A DNA stretch of 29,516 bases. Origin: Termitomyces sp. T153 (taxonomy: Eukaryota > Basidiomycota > Agaricomycetes > Agaricales > Lyophyllaceae). The notes beneath the pieces were generated by a model. The model did no database searches, had not been told where the DNA came from, and saw nothing but the letters and a program-made list of their open reading frames with translations. Below, in pieces: positions 9,860 through 20,611 of the stretch. Position 1 is the stretch's first letter, and every line of letters starts with the position of its first letter. The translations under genes and the position numbers were made by a program. The DNA is taken from contig JACKQL020000240.1 in assembly GCA_018296165.2 (NCBI GenBank), positions 1-29,516 on the forward strand, read 5' to 3'.

Positions 9860-11300
9860 ATTCTATCAAGCAAGTTGTCAGTTGCAAAGGCAGTTGAGGA
9901 CTTGAAAGAGAAGGCATGGGTGTATTCTAAGAAGTCACAGGAGAGGAAGAAAGCCTGGAGGCCAACAAGGGCAGGCAGTGGCAGGAGTGGCAGATCCATA
10001 TCCAATGTTGGATCCATCACTATCAGAAATTTTGAGATGGATTTCACTAATAAATCTGCCAATGCTGGCAGTAGTCATGGTGCTACCAGCAGGTCCAGCC
10101 TCCCCAGTGGCTCCCTCATCAAAACTGAGTAGAGTATTGGTGTTGAGTCTATCATCCCCAGCAGAGCCAGAACCAGGCCAACCCCAGCTAATAAGAAAGG
10201 GTAGCAAAGCAGAGATCCCCCAACAAGAATAGAGGAAATACACTGCCCAAATCCCCCCTCATAGTCCTTGATCACTCACTTCTTCCAAGTATGAATCAGT
10301 TGCCTCAGACAAAGATGACAACAACAACAATAATGACAACTACAATCAGTCCAATGATCAAAAACACCAGCAGGGCAAGATCACACAGTCAATGAGGCTA
10401 GAGAAGTACCTCATAACAGCACCTCCATGTGCAGGGCCATAACTCTGCCCCCATGCTGATACTGTCAAAAGAAGGGTCTGCAGTGTGTCAAGACAAAGGG
10501 AAGAACCTCATGTGATGCCTGCAAGCTTGTCCTTAAGGAAGCCTGCAGCCTCAGAAGGGATCATAAAGAAGAGGTCCAGAGGAATAAGGGGAAAAAAGAA
10601 AAGAAGCAGAGAGAACACAAATCTGCTGAGTATGTTGATGGTAAGTGCCAATTTCCTCAACACTGGTTGCTGGGCCATTGACAATCCACCTAGTGGATAT
10701 ACCAAAGGGAAAAGGAATGGGCAGATCTTGCCAATGGAAAAGTGAAGAAGAAGGAGCAAGCAGATCCACTGACAACCAGTGGAAAGGGCAAGGGCAAGCA
10801 ATGGGCAGATCTGCCCCTCCTTACCAAATCTATTGAGGCCATCCTTACACAAGCTATGGCAGGGCTGAACTAATGGCTCAATTTCATTGATGAAGAAACT
10901 CAGGTTGTATCAAAAGAGATGAGGTCAGGGCTGTGATAGCTGAGGAGATGAGGTTTATGGAGATGGAGAAGATGCTCCAGTGATACAATACAATGCTTAG
11001 AGCACTGGATGAGCACAACAAGGATGAAGCCCACCAGCCCAAGGAGCATGATAGTGAGATGGACAAAGCCACCCCCATTGCTCTCTCTGCTGTTGCTGAC
11101 AACTCCACTCCCATCAGTGACCCTTTTGCCAGTGTTACCAACTCCAGCATTTTCAGAGGGTCTGCTCTAATTGATGATTCCACTCCCATCAGAAATACCA
11201 GTGCCAGTGCCACCAATGCTGTCATTGCACCAGACCTACTGCTAGCAATGAATCCACTGTGTCACTGGTCTTGCTGCCAATAAGCCTGCCATTCCCATGA
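9860..11300 (+). pseudogene. Broken gene with Zn(II)2Cys6-like cluster
   Basis: At about 10448-10570 one frame gives six Cys with spacing C-x2-C-x6-C-x8-C-x2-C-x7-C, followed by SLRRDHKEEV and a Lys-rich helix (about 10575-10620). That spacing fits the fungal Zn2Cys6 binuclear cluster; related six-Cys modules also occur in uncharacterised proteins that are multicopy in mushroom genomes. A TGA at 10457-10459 sits inside the first Cys pair, where an Arg (CGA) would be natural. Upstream (9875-10130) a basic Ser/Arg-rich stretch and downstream (10993-11280) an acidic Ser/Thr/Pro-rich stretch remain open in different frames. The gene is therefore frameshifted and not expressed as one product. It could be a transcription factor remnant or a DNA-binding protein of a transposon. 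Confidence 0.4.
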
Positions 11301-11704
11301 AATCTGCTTTGGCTGCTCCCAATGCTGCAACTGGGCAATTGATAGATGTTGATACAACAGCCCCAGTACCATACCACCTCATGCCTCTGATGAGACTGCA
11401 CTACAATGCAGCCACAGCACCTTCTATGCTACACAGCCTCCTACCAAACATACCAGTTCCTCCAGTCATCTAGCAGATAAGCAAAAGGCCAATGAATATG
11501 CTGAGGAACCAGTAGCAAGAAGATGAAGAAGAGGATGAGGGCCACTGGACTTGCTAGAATTTTTTGGACTTTTATGAGATTTTCTGGCTGTTGTTTTTGT
11601 ACTTTGTCATATTTGTAATAAATAGTCAGATCAAAGTGTATATACAATATCCTGACTCAAATTTAACTGAGCCTACCTCAATAGATTTGTGGTTAGATTA
11701 ACAT
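11301..11704. other. No recognisable gene
   Basis: Spacer between the zinc-cluster relic and the left edge of the segmental duplication. No coding motif seen on either strand. Confidence 0.4.
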
Positions 11705-13769
11705 TCTGTATGGGCTTGGAGTGAGAGGGCTGACACCTTTGTCCTTTGGCTCAGATAGAGTGGGTCTCCTTGCCTGGTATTTTCTGGTTGGTTGAGAGGC
11801 CATCTTACATGGGGTTTGCAGAGTCTATGGGCTTTGAGGATGATTTTCATATATCTAGGATAGTGGTTGTGTAATCACTTATGACATACATGTAAGTTGT
11901 TGTAATATAATAGTATGCTGTTCTGTTAGTACCTCAGTATGTGCTTCCATAACAGGCAGGCACTTGGGTGGCAGGGAGTTCTCTACTTTGTCATCAACTT
12001 GGATCTATTGTTATAGCAGTGGGTAGTACAAGTTGTATTACTAGAGGTGCTTGAGAGGACATGCCTTTCCTGATCTGTGGTGATGGTACAGGTCCAAGTC
12101 TCCCCTCACTCAAGTGTGTCTTCTCTAGAATTGGGTACCTTTCAATTATGACAAAGTAATGAATTTGATATGAATAAGAATAAGCAAAGAAATGACCACA
12201 GTTATCTATATATTTGTTACATTAGATAAAAGCAGATCCAAGGGTGTTCAAGACTGATGTTCAGTGTTAGATAGATAATCATTTGAGTAGAAATGACTTA
12301 GAGCCCATACAATTCTTGTTAAAAATGTTGAATTTCATATTTACCTATGATGATGAGATGGTCAACCAGTATAGCATTGTACCCACTCAGTTCCCAACTT
12401 GGCCTGTGAAAGATCCACTGATATATCACCATTCTCAGATATAATCAGGTGATTTTGGGGGTGATGTAGAACTTGTATAATATCTGAAGGAACCCACATC
12501 AAGTGTTGATTAGTATTTTTCAGATTGAGCCAGCCATCTGTGGTGGAGTACCAATGGGAATTGAGAAGCCTAGTAGTCAATATGTCTGGGGGGATACCTT
12601 GTTTAGTGAGTGGTGATATATTGTGAGCATCAGCCAAGACAGTTGGTGGGTGCTCAGGATTAAGTGGAACACTACATATATGTACCATAGTGTGTCCTGA
12701 GCAGGTATGGGAGGCAACAACAGAAAGTGCAGCAGAATTGACAGTGCTTGTATGGCCAGTCAGCTGTAGTAGCTCTGAAGCACTTGAGAAATCCCATACA
12801 TGGATGTTGTTGTCCAGAAAGCCAGAGACAATGTGTGTGCCATCAGGAGAAAATGCAACAAAAGAGAAACCATGTGTATGGCCAGTCAAGTGCAGCAGCT
12901 CAGCACCAGTTGAGGAATCCCACACACAAATAGTGCTATCCCAAGAGCCAGAGACAATGAGTATGCCATCAGGAGAAAATGCAACACAATGGACACCAGC
13001 TGTATGGCCAGTCAGCTGCAGCACTCAGCACCAGTTGAGGAATCCCATACACAGATAGTGCTGTCCATTGATCCAGAGACAATGTGTGTGCCATCAGGAG
13101 ACAATGCAAAAGAATTGACAGGCTTTCTATGGCCAGTCAGCTGCAGCAGCTCAGCACCAGTTGAGGAATCCCACACACAGATAGTGTTGTCCCAAGAACC
13201 AGAGACAATCTGTGCACCATTAGGAGAATATGCAACAGAACTGACTACAGCCTTATGCTTGATCTCACTAATCAATCCTGTCTGGCCTCTAGACCCTTTA
13301 ATAGTTGGCACTGAAGTAAATTGCTCTTTCCACATCTATGAAACAGCACTGATATGCCAAGTTGGTAATACTGATATATACAGATGTGGTGTTGATAAAC
13401 ATGCTGGGCTGTTTGAAAAATACATTGCAAAATTGACTGGCTCAATAATATTATTAATGAGACTATTTTTTTGCTTGTCACCATCAATGCATACTCTGGT
13501 CAGAGTATCCAGACTTGTCATCTCAATGCACTTCTTCACTTGCTGCAGCATATATTTGCACTTTTGTGCAGACTGAAGCAGATTCATAACCTCAATCCAG
13601 AACAGAATTTTAACCAAGAGCAAATCCTGTAAATCATCATACAAAATATTTATTTCATTATGCATAGCTTGAGCCTGGTCTATGCAACTAGACCAGTGGT
13701 TGCTCTAATATACACAACAATACTCCAGAGCTTTAGAGACCTTGTCCTCATTCACAAGTTCAGGGACTT
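11705..13769 (-). repeat. Segmental duplication, left copy
   Basis: This block aligns with 17232-20611 in the same orientation. The non-coding 3' flank of the gene is included: GGGCTGACACCTTTGTCC and GATGATTTTCATATATCTAGG occur in both, at 11731 and 11838 here and at 17256 and 17372 there. The other end breaks at about 13769, inside the coding sequence. The copies differ in length mainly because the WD40 array has 4 repeats here and 15 there. Both are on the minus strand, so this is a direct, dispersed duplication with about 3.5 kb of retroelement debris between the copies. Confidence 0.75.
12362..13769 (-). pseudogene. 5'-truncated NACHT-WD40 paralogue with 4 WD40 repeats
   Basis: This is a degenerate copy of the C-terminal part of the NWD gene at 17790-23156. 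It begins inside the region after the NACHT domain (LVNEDK, 13740s), continues through MHNEINILYDDLQD and LPTWHISAVS, then four WD40 repeats (about 13270-12770), a degenerate blade and the shared C-terminus ending GTEWVQCYTG. Lesions are a TAG in place of the Trp of CVYWSS near 13705, a TAG where the paralogue has CAG (Gln) just before WKEQF at about 13336, and a 1-bp deletion at about 13020 in the second repeat (GCAGCACTCAGC against GCAGCAGCTCAGC). NACHT and N-terminus are absent. No promoter can be expected at the break, so it is a non-functional fragment, although it may serve as donor in gene conversion. Confidence 0.85.
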
Positions 13770-13872
13770 AATTGTCATGGTACAAGGTGGCCTGGGATCA
13801 GTGGCAACTCATAGAGATCTGGAGAGAGCTCTGCTGCCCACATTCCATGCTGTGCCCAGCTCTGGTCACCAG
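13770..13872. other. Junction segment between NWD fragment and solo LTR
   Basis: About 100 bp where homology to the NWD gene has ended. Its last five bases, ACCAG (13868-13872), are the left target duplication of the adjoining LTR, so this DNA and 15008 onward were contiguous before that insertion. It may be the distal part of the minus-strand chromovirus LTR, but I cannot align it convincingly with 7785-7943. Confidence 0.45.
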
Positions 13873-15007
13873 TGTCAGGTTCTGCCAACTATGGGGGCTC
13901 AGCTACACTGGGCAAATCCTTACTAGACAGATGCAACGTCCTGCACTGATAACTTAGCATTCAGAGAAGGTCTAGATGTTGGGGACTTGTGAGGGTGAGT
14001 GATCTGAACAAGTCTGGGGTGGTCCAGCAAGGTCTAGGGTGAGTTGCAGAGAAGGAGTCAGACTTGATGGGGGTGTCAGGTACAAGTTTGGAAGCAAGTA
14101 TTAGAGGTGCAGGGCAAACAGAGGCTACACACGCAATAGGAGTGGGGCCAGAGCTTGATGGGGGATCAACAGAAGTTGATGGTTTTTGGAGCCAAGGGAA
14201 CAGTGAGGTCTGGAGTTGGTTTAAAGAATGTTTGAGTTCATAATTGTAAGTGTAGAGTTTGTAAAGGCATTAGGGTTGAAAGGACTTGAACACAATAATG
14301 GAAATGGAGTTGAACTAGGCAAGATAGAGTCGAGATGAGATTGAGACAAGAACAAAAATAGATTTAAGCAGGAATACAAAACAATAATGAGAACAATAAT
14401 GGAAATAGAGACAAGACAAGATTGGGAGACTGAGATAAGATTGGGAGACTGAGAGGAAAGGAACCATAACATGGAACATGAAACACAAGATGGAAACAAT
14501 CAGACCATAGGTAACATTAAGCAATATCAAGACTAGAGTATGAGATGCTACTCTATGACTTATATACTGACTGCTGGAGAGCTCTGGCGGATAGCGGGTG
14601 TGGTGGTGGGGCTCATTGGAGCCACACAGAGTCAATAGGTGTCAGTTGTAATCAGGGAACAGGCTGCAGTGATATTCTGATGGGATCAGTTGAGGATGCA
14701 AGCCATGCTGGAGTTGTCATGATGCTCTGGGGTTGGTCAGGCAAACTAGGGAGATGGGGTGGTGATGCATGCCAGAGTCAGAAACAGTGGGGAAGGGTCT
14801 CAGGGGCTCAGAAGAGTTGGAGGAAGCATTGATAGCTGTGGGAAGGCATTGGAGTTAGCCAGGGAGCTGTTAGGGTTTGCCAAGGAAGTGTTGGAGTTAC
14901 CCAGAGTAGGCACAGAGGGTGGACAAAGGTTGGAGGTGTTTGACAGGATGTTGGGGGGAGCTTCTAGGGAAGCAAGCAGATTGGGGTCCAGAGAGTGGGT
15001 TGTGACA
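13873..15007. repeat. Solo LTR, copy 2, with 5-bp target duplication
   Basis: It starts TGTCAGGTTCTGCC and ends TTGTGACA and aligns end to end with 2-1139. ACCAG flanks it on both sides (13868-13872 and 15008-15012): a perfect 5-bp target-site duplication. With a single LTR between the duplicated bases, this is a solo LTR left by recombination between the two LTRs of an integrated element. Compared with copy 1, many CpG positions are TpG or CpA, for example TCCGCTGACCACGG against TCTGCCAACTATGG at the left end. Confidence 0.92.
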
Positions 15008-15520
15008 ACCAGTTTCTGCCATTCTGTACCTGCTCATCCAATGCCAGCCCTTACTCCTGCCATCCCTGCAACATGCCCCCTGCCATTCAGACAGCTCCAT
15101 GCTCAATCACACAGCTGGCAAAGGGAAATCCAAAGTCTATTCAGTACTGTACAGTGTCTACTGAGATAACTACTCACCTGGCAAAGGGAAATCCAAAGAG
15201 AACAAGTCTGGGGATTTTCTAGGCCAGGTGTGACACTTCAGAGGCTTCAGAAGCATGAGAAACAACTGTACAGTATGACAGAAAAAAAAAAGATAAAAGT
15301 GATGTGTCAGCAATTGGTCAGCAGTTACATAAGCTGATGGCAGTGTCAAAGGGGCCACACTTGTCTGAATTGTTGACAGAGAACTAGTGCACCCTGAGGG
15401 CTGAAACTAAGACCAATAGATAGGGAAAAGGAAGGAGAATGAGGGAAAACTATAGCAGGGGAAATCTGACAAGAACTGGAGAAGGAGAAGGGGAAACAAG
15501 TGGGATGTCCCCTGACATCA
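15008..15520 (-). repeat. Partial chromovirus LTR, minus strand
   Basis: On the minus strand it begins TGATGTCAGGGGAC at 15520, after the purine tract AAAGGAGGGG, like the LTR at 7272. Shared blocks include AGACTTGTTCTCTTTGGAT (about 15209-15191) and TTTGGATTTCCCTTTGCCAG. It stops at the right target duplication of the solo LTR (15008-15012), whose insertion probably split it. Indels against the plus-strand copy suggest a related subfamily rather than the same element. Confidence 0.6.
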
Positions 15521-15860
15521 CCCCTCCTTTAGGATGCAGTGCCTCAATGCATTGGGTAGAAGAAGTCACAAATTGCCTGATCAGCTGGTAAAATAGGATA
15601 GATGCCTTAAATAGCTTTTGGGGCATTGAGATGCCTATGGTAGAAGTCCTGGACCAAGCCTGATTCATGAACATTAGCCTGTGGTTCCCAAGAGATGTCC
15701 TCAATGCCATATCCCATCCATTTCACCTTGAACTGCAACTTCCCTCAGAATACCCTGCCATCCAAGATTTCCTCTACCTCATACTCCTCTTCATCATTGA
15801 CTAGGACTGGTGGTGGGGGTGGCTCACTGCTCCTTGGGTCTGGAGGTATATTACCTCTCC
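15521..15860 (-). pseudogene. Chromovirus pol C-terminus (chromodomain), minus strand
   Basis: The minus strand reads PPPPPVLVNDEEEYEVEEILDGRVF (about 15835-15745), a TGA-type stop at 15745-15747, then KVKWMGYGIEDISWEPQANVHE and a tail ending near the polypurine tract. This matches the chromodomain end at 6995-7190. Everything upstream of the Pro-rich linker is lost: at about 15850 sequence from a different gypsy copy on the opposite strand takes over. Confidence 0.75.
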
Positions 15861-16370
15861 ACAGCAAAGCAGAAGGAACTCCTCCTGCAGCTGCTGGCTG
15901 CAAAGGATGCCACCAGAGCTCCATTGCCAGACAAGCTGACACCAGAGTTGACCCCAGAGGAGATCAGCACATGTGCATCACCCCTGGAGCTGGAGGAGGA
16001 TTTTTAGTTGAGTAACAGATGAGGTGTATGCCTCTGTCACTGGGTGCTAACAGGTTCTCATGTCTATTGATAGAAAATGAAATTGCCCTTTCCAGTGCCC
16101 TTCATTCTGAGACAGAGCCTCAACAGTATGTAATGGCTTCCAGCCAGTCCACCAACTCTCTGCACCTTGATGTGGAGATAGAGACTATGGGCACCCAGCA
16201 AACCCATGGAGTCACTGCTCTTTTGGATAGCAGAGCAACAGGACTGTTCTTGGACTTGGAGTCCAACAAATGCCATGGCCTGACCATGCAGCCCCTCCCC
16301 AAGCCCATTCCAGTCTACAACACCAATGGAACACCCAACAAAGCAGGTGCAATCAGCTTGTGGTTATGAT
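15861..16370 (+). pseudogene. Ty3/gypsy aspartic protease fragment
   Basis: A gag-pro linker (TAKQKELLLQLLAAKD..., about 15858-15905, and LTPEEISTCASPLELEEDF, ending at a TAG near 16007) is followed, in the frame open from 16019, by a retropepsin core: VTALLDSRATGLFLD (about 16205-16255), LPKPIPVYNTNGTPNKAGAI (about 16295-16355). The active-site triplet D-S/T-G reads D-S-R, again a Gly/Arg change that fits G-to-A decay, so the protease is inactive. No RT follows; the similarity ends at the TGA near 16369. Confidence 0.7.
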
Positions 16371-17231
16371 GGTACTGGCAGATGATTAAGAGAGTGAAGA
16401 GGGTGGAACCAACTAGTACTATGCCAGAGGAGTAGCAGATGAAGAACTTCTGACAATGCCAACGTTAGTGTTGAAAGGTATTTGGATGATGATGCTAGTG
16501 AATACTCATCCATTAGTATGTATGCAGCTGTATTTGAGGTCAGGGTATTTGCAGTTGATGGTGGTGCAGAGGGTTAGGCCTGAGCTGCTCAAAGACAATG
16601 CAGGTATCAGAGGGTCATCAGGCTGGAGAGGCAGAGGCAGAGGGGCTGGTGCTGAGAGATCATTGGAAAGCTTTCAGGTGTGAGGAGGATGCAGGCATGA
16701 CTTGTGGCCATAGGTTGAGTGGATTTCAAGAGAGGCAGTCATTATGGCTGTAGTTATATAAATGAGTCAAGAGTCTGTGGAGCAGATAGTACTCCACCCA
16801 TTCCAGAGTTTCCATCTTGTTCTTCTTCCTGGTTGCAGTTGGCAGGGGGTCATTGCAGATTTGCTAGAGGTTTGTTTGGAGTGTCTGGGCTCACCACCTT
16901 CCTGTGTGTGGTGAGTCTCATAGGGTGTGGTTACCTGAGATGAGGGTGGTGCATGGGAAGGGTCTGATTTCAGAGGAGTGTCCACTGCTATTCATGAAGA
17001 GGAGGGGACTATAAGTGGTCCCTTTTGTACATTCCTGCTTTCAGTGCACCAGTTCAGTTGCATCAATACTGCTTTACTTATGGGATGGGCTGTCAAAAGC
17101 TGAAAGTGAGGGAACTGGGCTCAAGCATGGAATCTATATATTTTCATGAGTGGTTATCTATTCCTGTGATTGCATACAAGTGGGAAGAACTAGGTGTTGA
17201 GGGCATTTTCCTGAGGTTTCCTGCAGTGTAT
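16371..17231. other. No recognisable gene
   Basis: CpG-poor spacer between the protease fragment and the right copy of the segmental duplication. Open frames at 16456-16683, 16719-16943 and 17025-17279 show no domain or repeat that I recognise. Confidence 0.4.
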
Positions 17232-20200
17232 GGTGTATGGAGGTGGGGAGTGGAAGGGCTGACACCTTTGTCCCTGTAGCTCAGGTAGAGCAGGTCTCCT
17301 TGCCTAGGTTCTCCTGGTTGAGTGAGAGCCCACCTTACATGGAGTTTACAGAGTCTACTGGGCTTAGGGGGATGATTTTCATATATCTAGGCTAGTGGCT
17401 GTGTAATTACTTAAGCTCTCTGCTTTGTCATTGACTTGGATTTGTTGTTATAGCAGTAACTCACATTATGTAGTATAGGTTGTATGAGGAGCAGTGCTTG
17501 AGAAAACATACCTTTCCTGATCCATGGTGGCAGTCCAAGTCCAAGTCCTGTCCCACTCAGGTGTGTCTTATTTAGAATTGGATAACTTTTAATCATGACA
17601 AAGAAATGAATTTGATATCAATAAGAACAAGCAAATAAAAGAAAACAGTTATCTGTTCTATATGGATTCAGTACATCAGACAAAGGCAGATCAAAGGGTG
17701 GTCAAGACTGATATTCAGTGTGAGATGAATAATCATTTGAAAAACAAATAACTTTGAGCACATACAATTCTTGTCACAAATGTTGAATTTCATGTTGATT
17801 TATGATTATGAGATGGTGAACCAGTATAGCATTGTACCCACTCAGTTCCCAACTTTGCTTGTGAAAGATCCAGGGATAAATCACCATGCTTGGATATAAT
17901 CAGGCAATTATGGGGGTGGCGTAGAATGCGTAAAATATCTGAAGGAACCCACATCAAATGTTGTTTAGTATTTTTCAAATTGAGCCAACCATCTGTGGTG
18001 GAGTACCAATAGGAATTGAGAAGCCTAGTAGTTAATATGTTTGTGGAGATACCTTGTTTAGCAAGTGGAGATACATTGTGAGGATCAATTAAGACAGTTG
18101 GTGGGTGCTCAGGATTAAGTGGAACATTGCAGATATGCACCATAGTGTCTCCTGAGCCAGTGTGTGAGGCATCAGTGGAAAGTGCAACAGAATTGACATC
18201 AGCTGTATGATCAGTCAGGTGCAGCAGCTCAACTCCAGGTGAGAAATCCCACACCTGGATAGTGTTGTCCAAAGAGCCAGAGACAATGTGTGTGCCATCA
18301 GGAGAAAATGCAACAGAATAGACAGCACTTGTATGGCCAGTCAAGTGCAGCAGCTCAATACCAGTTGAGAAATCCCACACACAGATAGTCTTGTCATGAG
18401 AGCCAGAGACAATGTGTGTGCCATCAGGAGAAAATGCAACAGAATAGACAGGACTTGTATGGCCAGTCAAGTGCAGCAGCTTAGTACCAGTGTAGGAATC
18501 CCACACACAGATAGTCTTGTCCCATGAGCCAGAGACAATGTGTGTGCCATCAGGAGAAAATGCAATAGAAGAGACAGGACCTGTATGGCCAGTCAAGTGC
18601 AGCACCTTAGCACCAGTTGAGGAATCCCACACACAGATAGTCTTGTCATCAGAGCCAGAGACAATGTGTGTGCCATCAGGAGAAAATGCAACAGAATTGA
18701 CAACACTTGTATGGCCAGTCAAGTGCAGCAGCTTAGTACCAGTGGAGAAATCCCACACACAGATAGTCTTGTCCAATGAGCCAGAGACAATGTGTGTGCC
18801 ATCAGGAGAAAATGCAACAGAATTGACAAAATCTTCATGGCCACTCAGCTGCAGCACCTTAGCACCAGTTGAGGAATCCCACACACAGATAGTGTTGTCC
18901 CATGAGCCAGAGACAATGTGTGTGCCATCAGGAGAAAATGCAACAGAAGAGACAACACTTGTATGGCCAGTCAAGTGCAACACCTCAGCACCAGTTGAGG
19001 AATCCCACACATAGATAGTCTTGTCCCATGAGCCAGAGACAATGTGTGTGCCATCAGGAAAAATGCAACAGAATGGACATAACTTGTATGGCCAGTCAAG
19101 TGCAGCGACTCAGTACCAGTTGAGGAATCCCACACACAGATAGTCTTGTCCAATGAGCCAGAGACAATGTATGTGCCATCAGGAGAAAATGCAACAGAAT
19201 AGACAGCACTTGTATGGCCAGTCAAGTGCAGCACCTTAGCACCAGTTGAGGAATCCCACACACAGATAGTCTTGTCATCAGAGCCAGAGACAATGTGTGT
19301 GCCATCAGGAGAAAATGCAACAGAATTGACAACACTTGTATGGCCAGTCAAGTGCAGCAGCTTAGTACCAGTGGAGAAATCCCACACACAGATAGTCTTG
19401 TCCAATGAGCCAGAGACAATGTGTGTGCCATCAGGAGAAAATGCAACAGAATTGACAAAATCTTCATGGCCACTCAGCTGCAAAACCTTAGCACCAGTTG
19501 AGGAATCCCACACACAAATGGTCTTGTCATCAGAGCCAGAGACAATGTGTGTGCCATCAAGAGAAAATGCAACAGAAGAGACAGCATTTGTATGGCCAGT
19601 GAGCTGCAGCACCTCATCACCAGTTGAGGAATCCCACACATAGATAGTGTCGTCCATTAATCCAGAGACAATGTGTGTGCCATCAGGAGAAAATGCAACA
19701 GAATTGACAGGATTTGTATGGACATAAAACTGGAGCAGGTCAGCACCAGTTGAGGAATCCCTCACACAAATACTGCCATCCAGCGATCCAGAGACAATAT
19801 TTGTGCCATCAGGAGAAAATGCAACAGAATTGACAGGCTTTCTATAGCCAGTCAGCTGCAGCAGCTCAGCACCAGTTGAGGAATCCCACACACAAATACT
19901 GCCATCCAGCGATCCAGAGACAATATTTGTGCCATCAGGAGAAAATGCAACAGAATTGACAGGCTTTCTATGGCCAGTCAGCTGCAGCAGCTCAGCACCA
20001 GTTGAGGAATCCCACACACAGATAGTGTTGTCCCAAGAACCAGAGACAATCTGTGCACCATTAGGAGAATATGCAACAGACCTGACTCCAGCCTTTTGCT
20101 TGATCTTGCTAATCAATCCTGTCTGGGCTCTGGACCCTTTAATAGCTGGCACTGAACTAAATTGCTCTTTCCACTTCTGTGAAATGGCACTATGATGCCA

Positions 20201-20611
20201 GGTTGGTAATACTGATATATACAGATGTGGTGTTGATAAACATGCTGGGCTGTTTGAAAAATACATTACAAAATTGGCTGCCTCAGTAATATTATTACTG
20301 AGACTATTCTTTTGCTTGTCATTATTGATCCATACTCTTCCCAGAGTATGAGGACTTGTTGCTTCAATACACTTCCTCACTTGCTGCAACATATAGTTGC
20401 ATTTTTGTGCAGATTGAAGCAAATTCATAGCCTCTATCCAGAACAGAATTTTAAGCAAGAGAAAATCCTGGAAATCATCACACAAAATATTTATTTCATT
20501 GTGCATGGCTTGGGCCTGGGCTATGCAACTAGACCAGTGGCTGCTCCAATATACACAACAGTACTTCAGAGTTTTAGAGATCTTGTCCTCATTTACAAGT
20601 CCAGGTACTTC
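17232..20611 (-). repeat. Segmental duplication, right copy
   Basis: Counterpart of 11705-13769. It covers about 560 bp of the 3' flank of the NWD gene, the complete WD40 array and the region just after NACHT. The homology ends near 20611, at ...GTCCAGGTACTT, in the middle of coding sequence, which shows that the left copy derives from the longer gene and not the reverse. Confidence 0.75.

Noticed and set aside
2..15007. The two similar LTRs as the ends of one 15-kb retrotransposon
   Set aside because: Copy 2 has its own ACCAG duplication on both sides, the two LTRs are strongly diverged, and the DNA between them is a mosaic of unrelated fragments including part of a host gene.
19050..19070. 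Programmed ribosomal frameshift in the NWD gene
   Set aside because: No slippery heptamer with a following structure is evident; a simple deletion against 14 intact neighbours explains it.
18110..20105. Regular tandem array suggesting CRISPR or satellite DNA
   Set aside because: The units are in-frame WD40 codons of a spliced eukaryotic gene, without spacers.
18517..20195. Long plus-strand ORFs with repeats of PETMCVPSGENATE
   Set aside because: They are antisense shadows of the 126-bp WD40 units; a period divisible by three keeps the antisense frame open.
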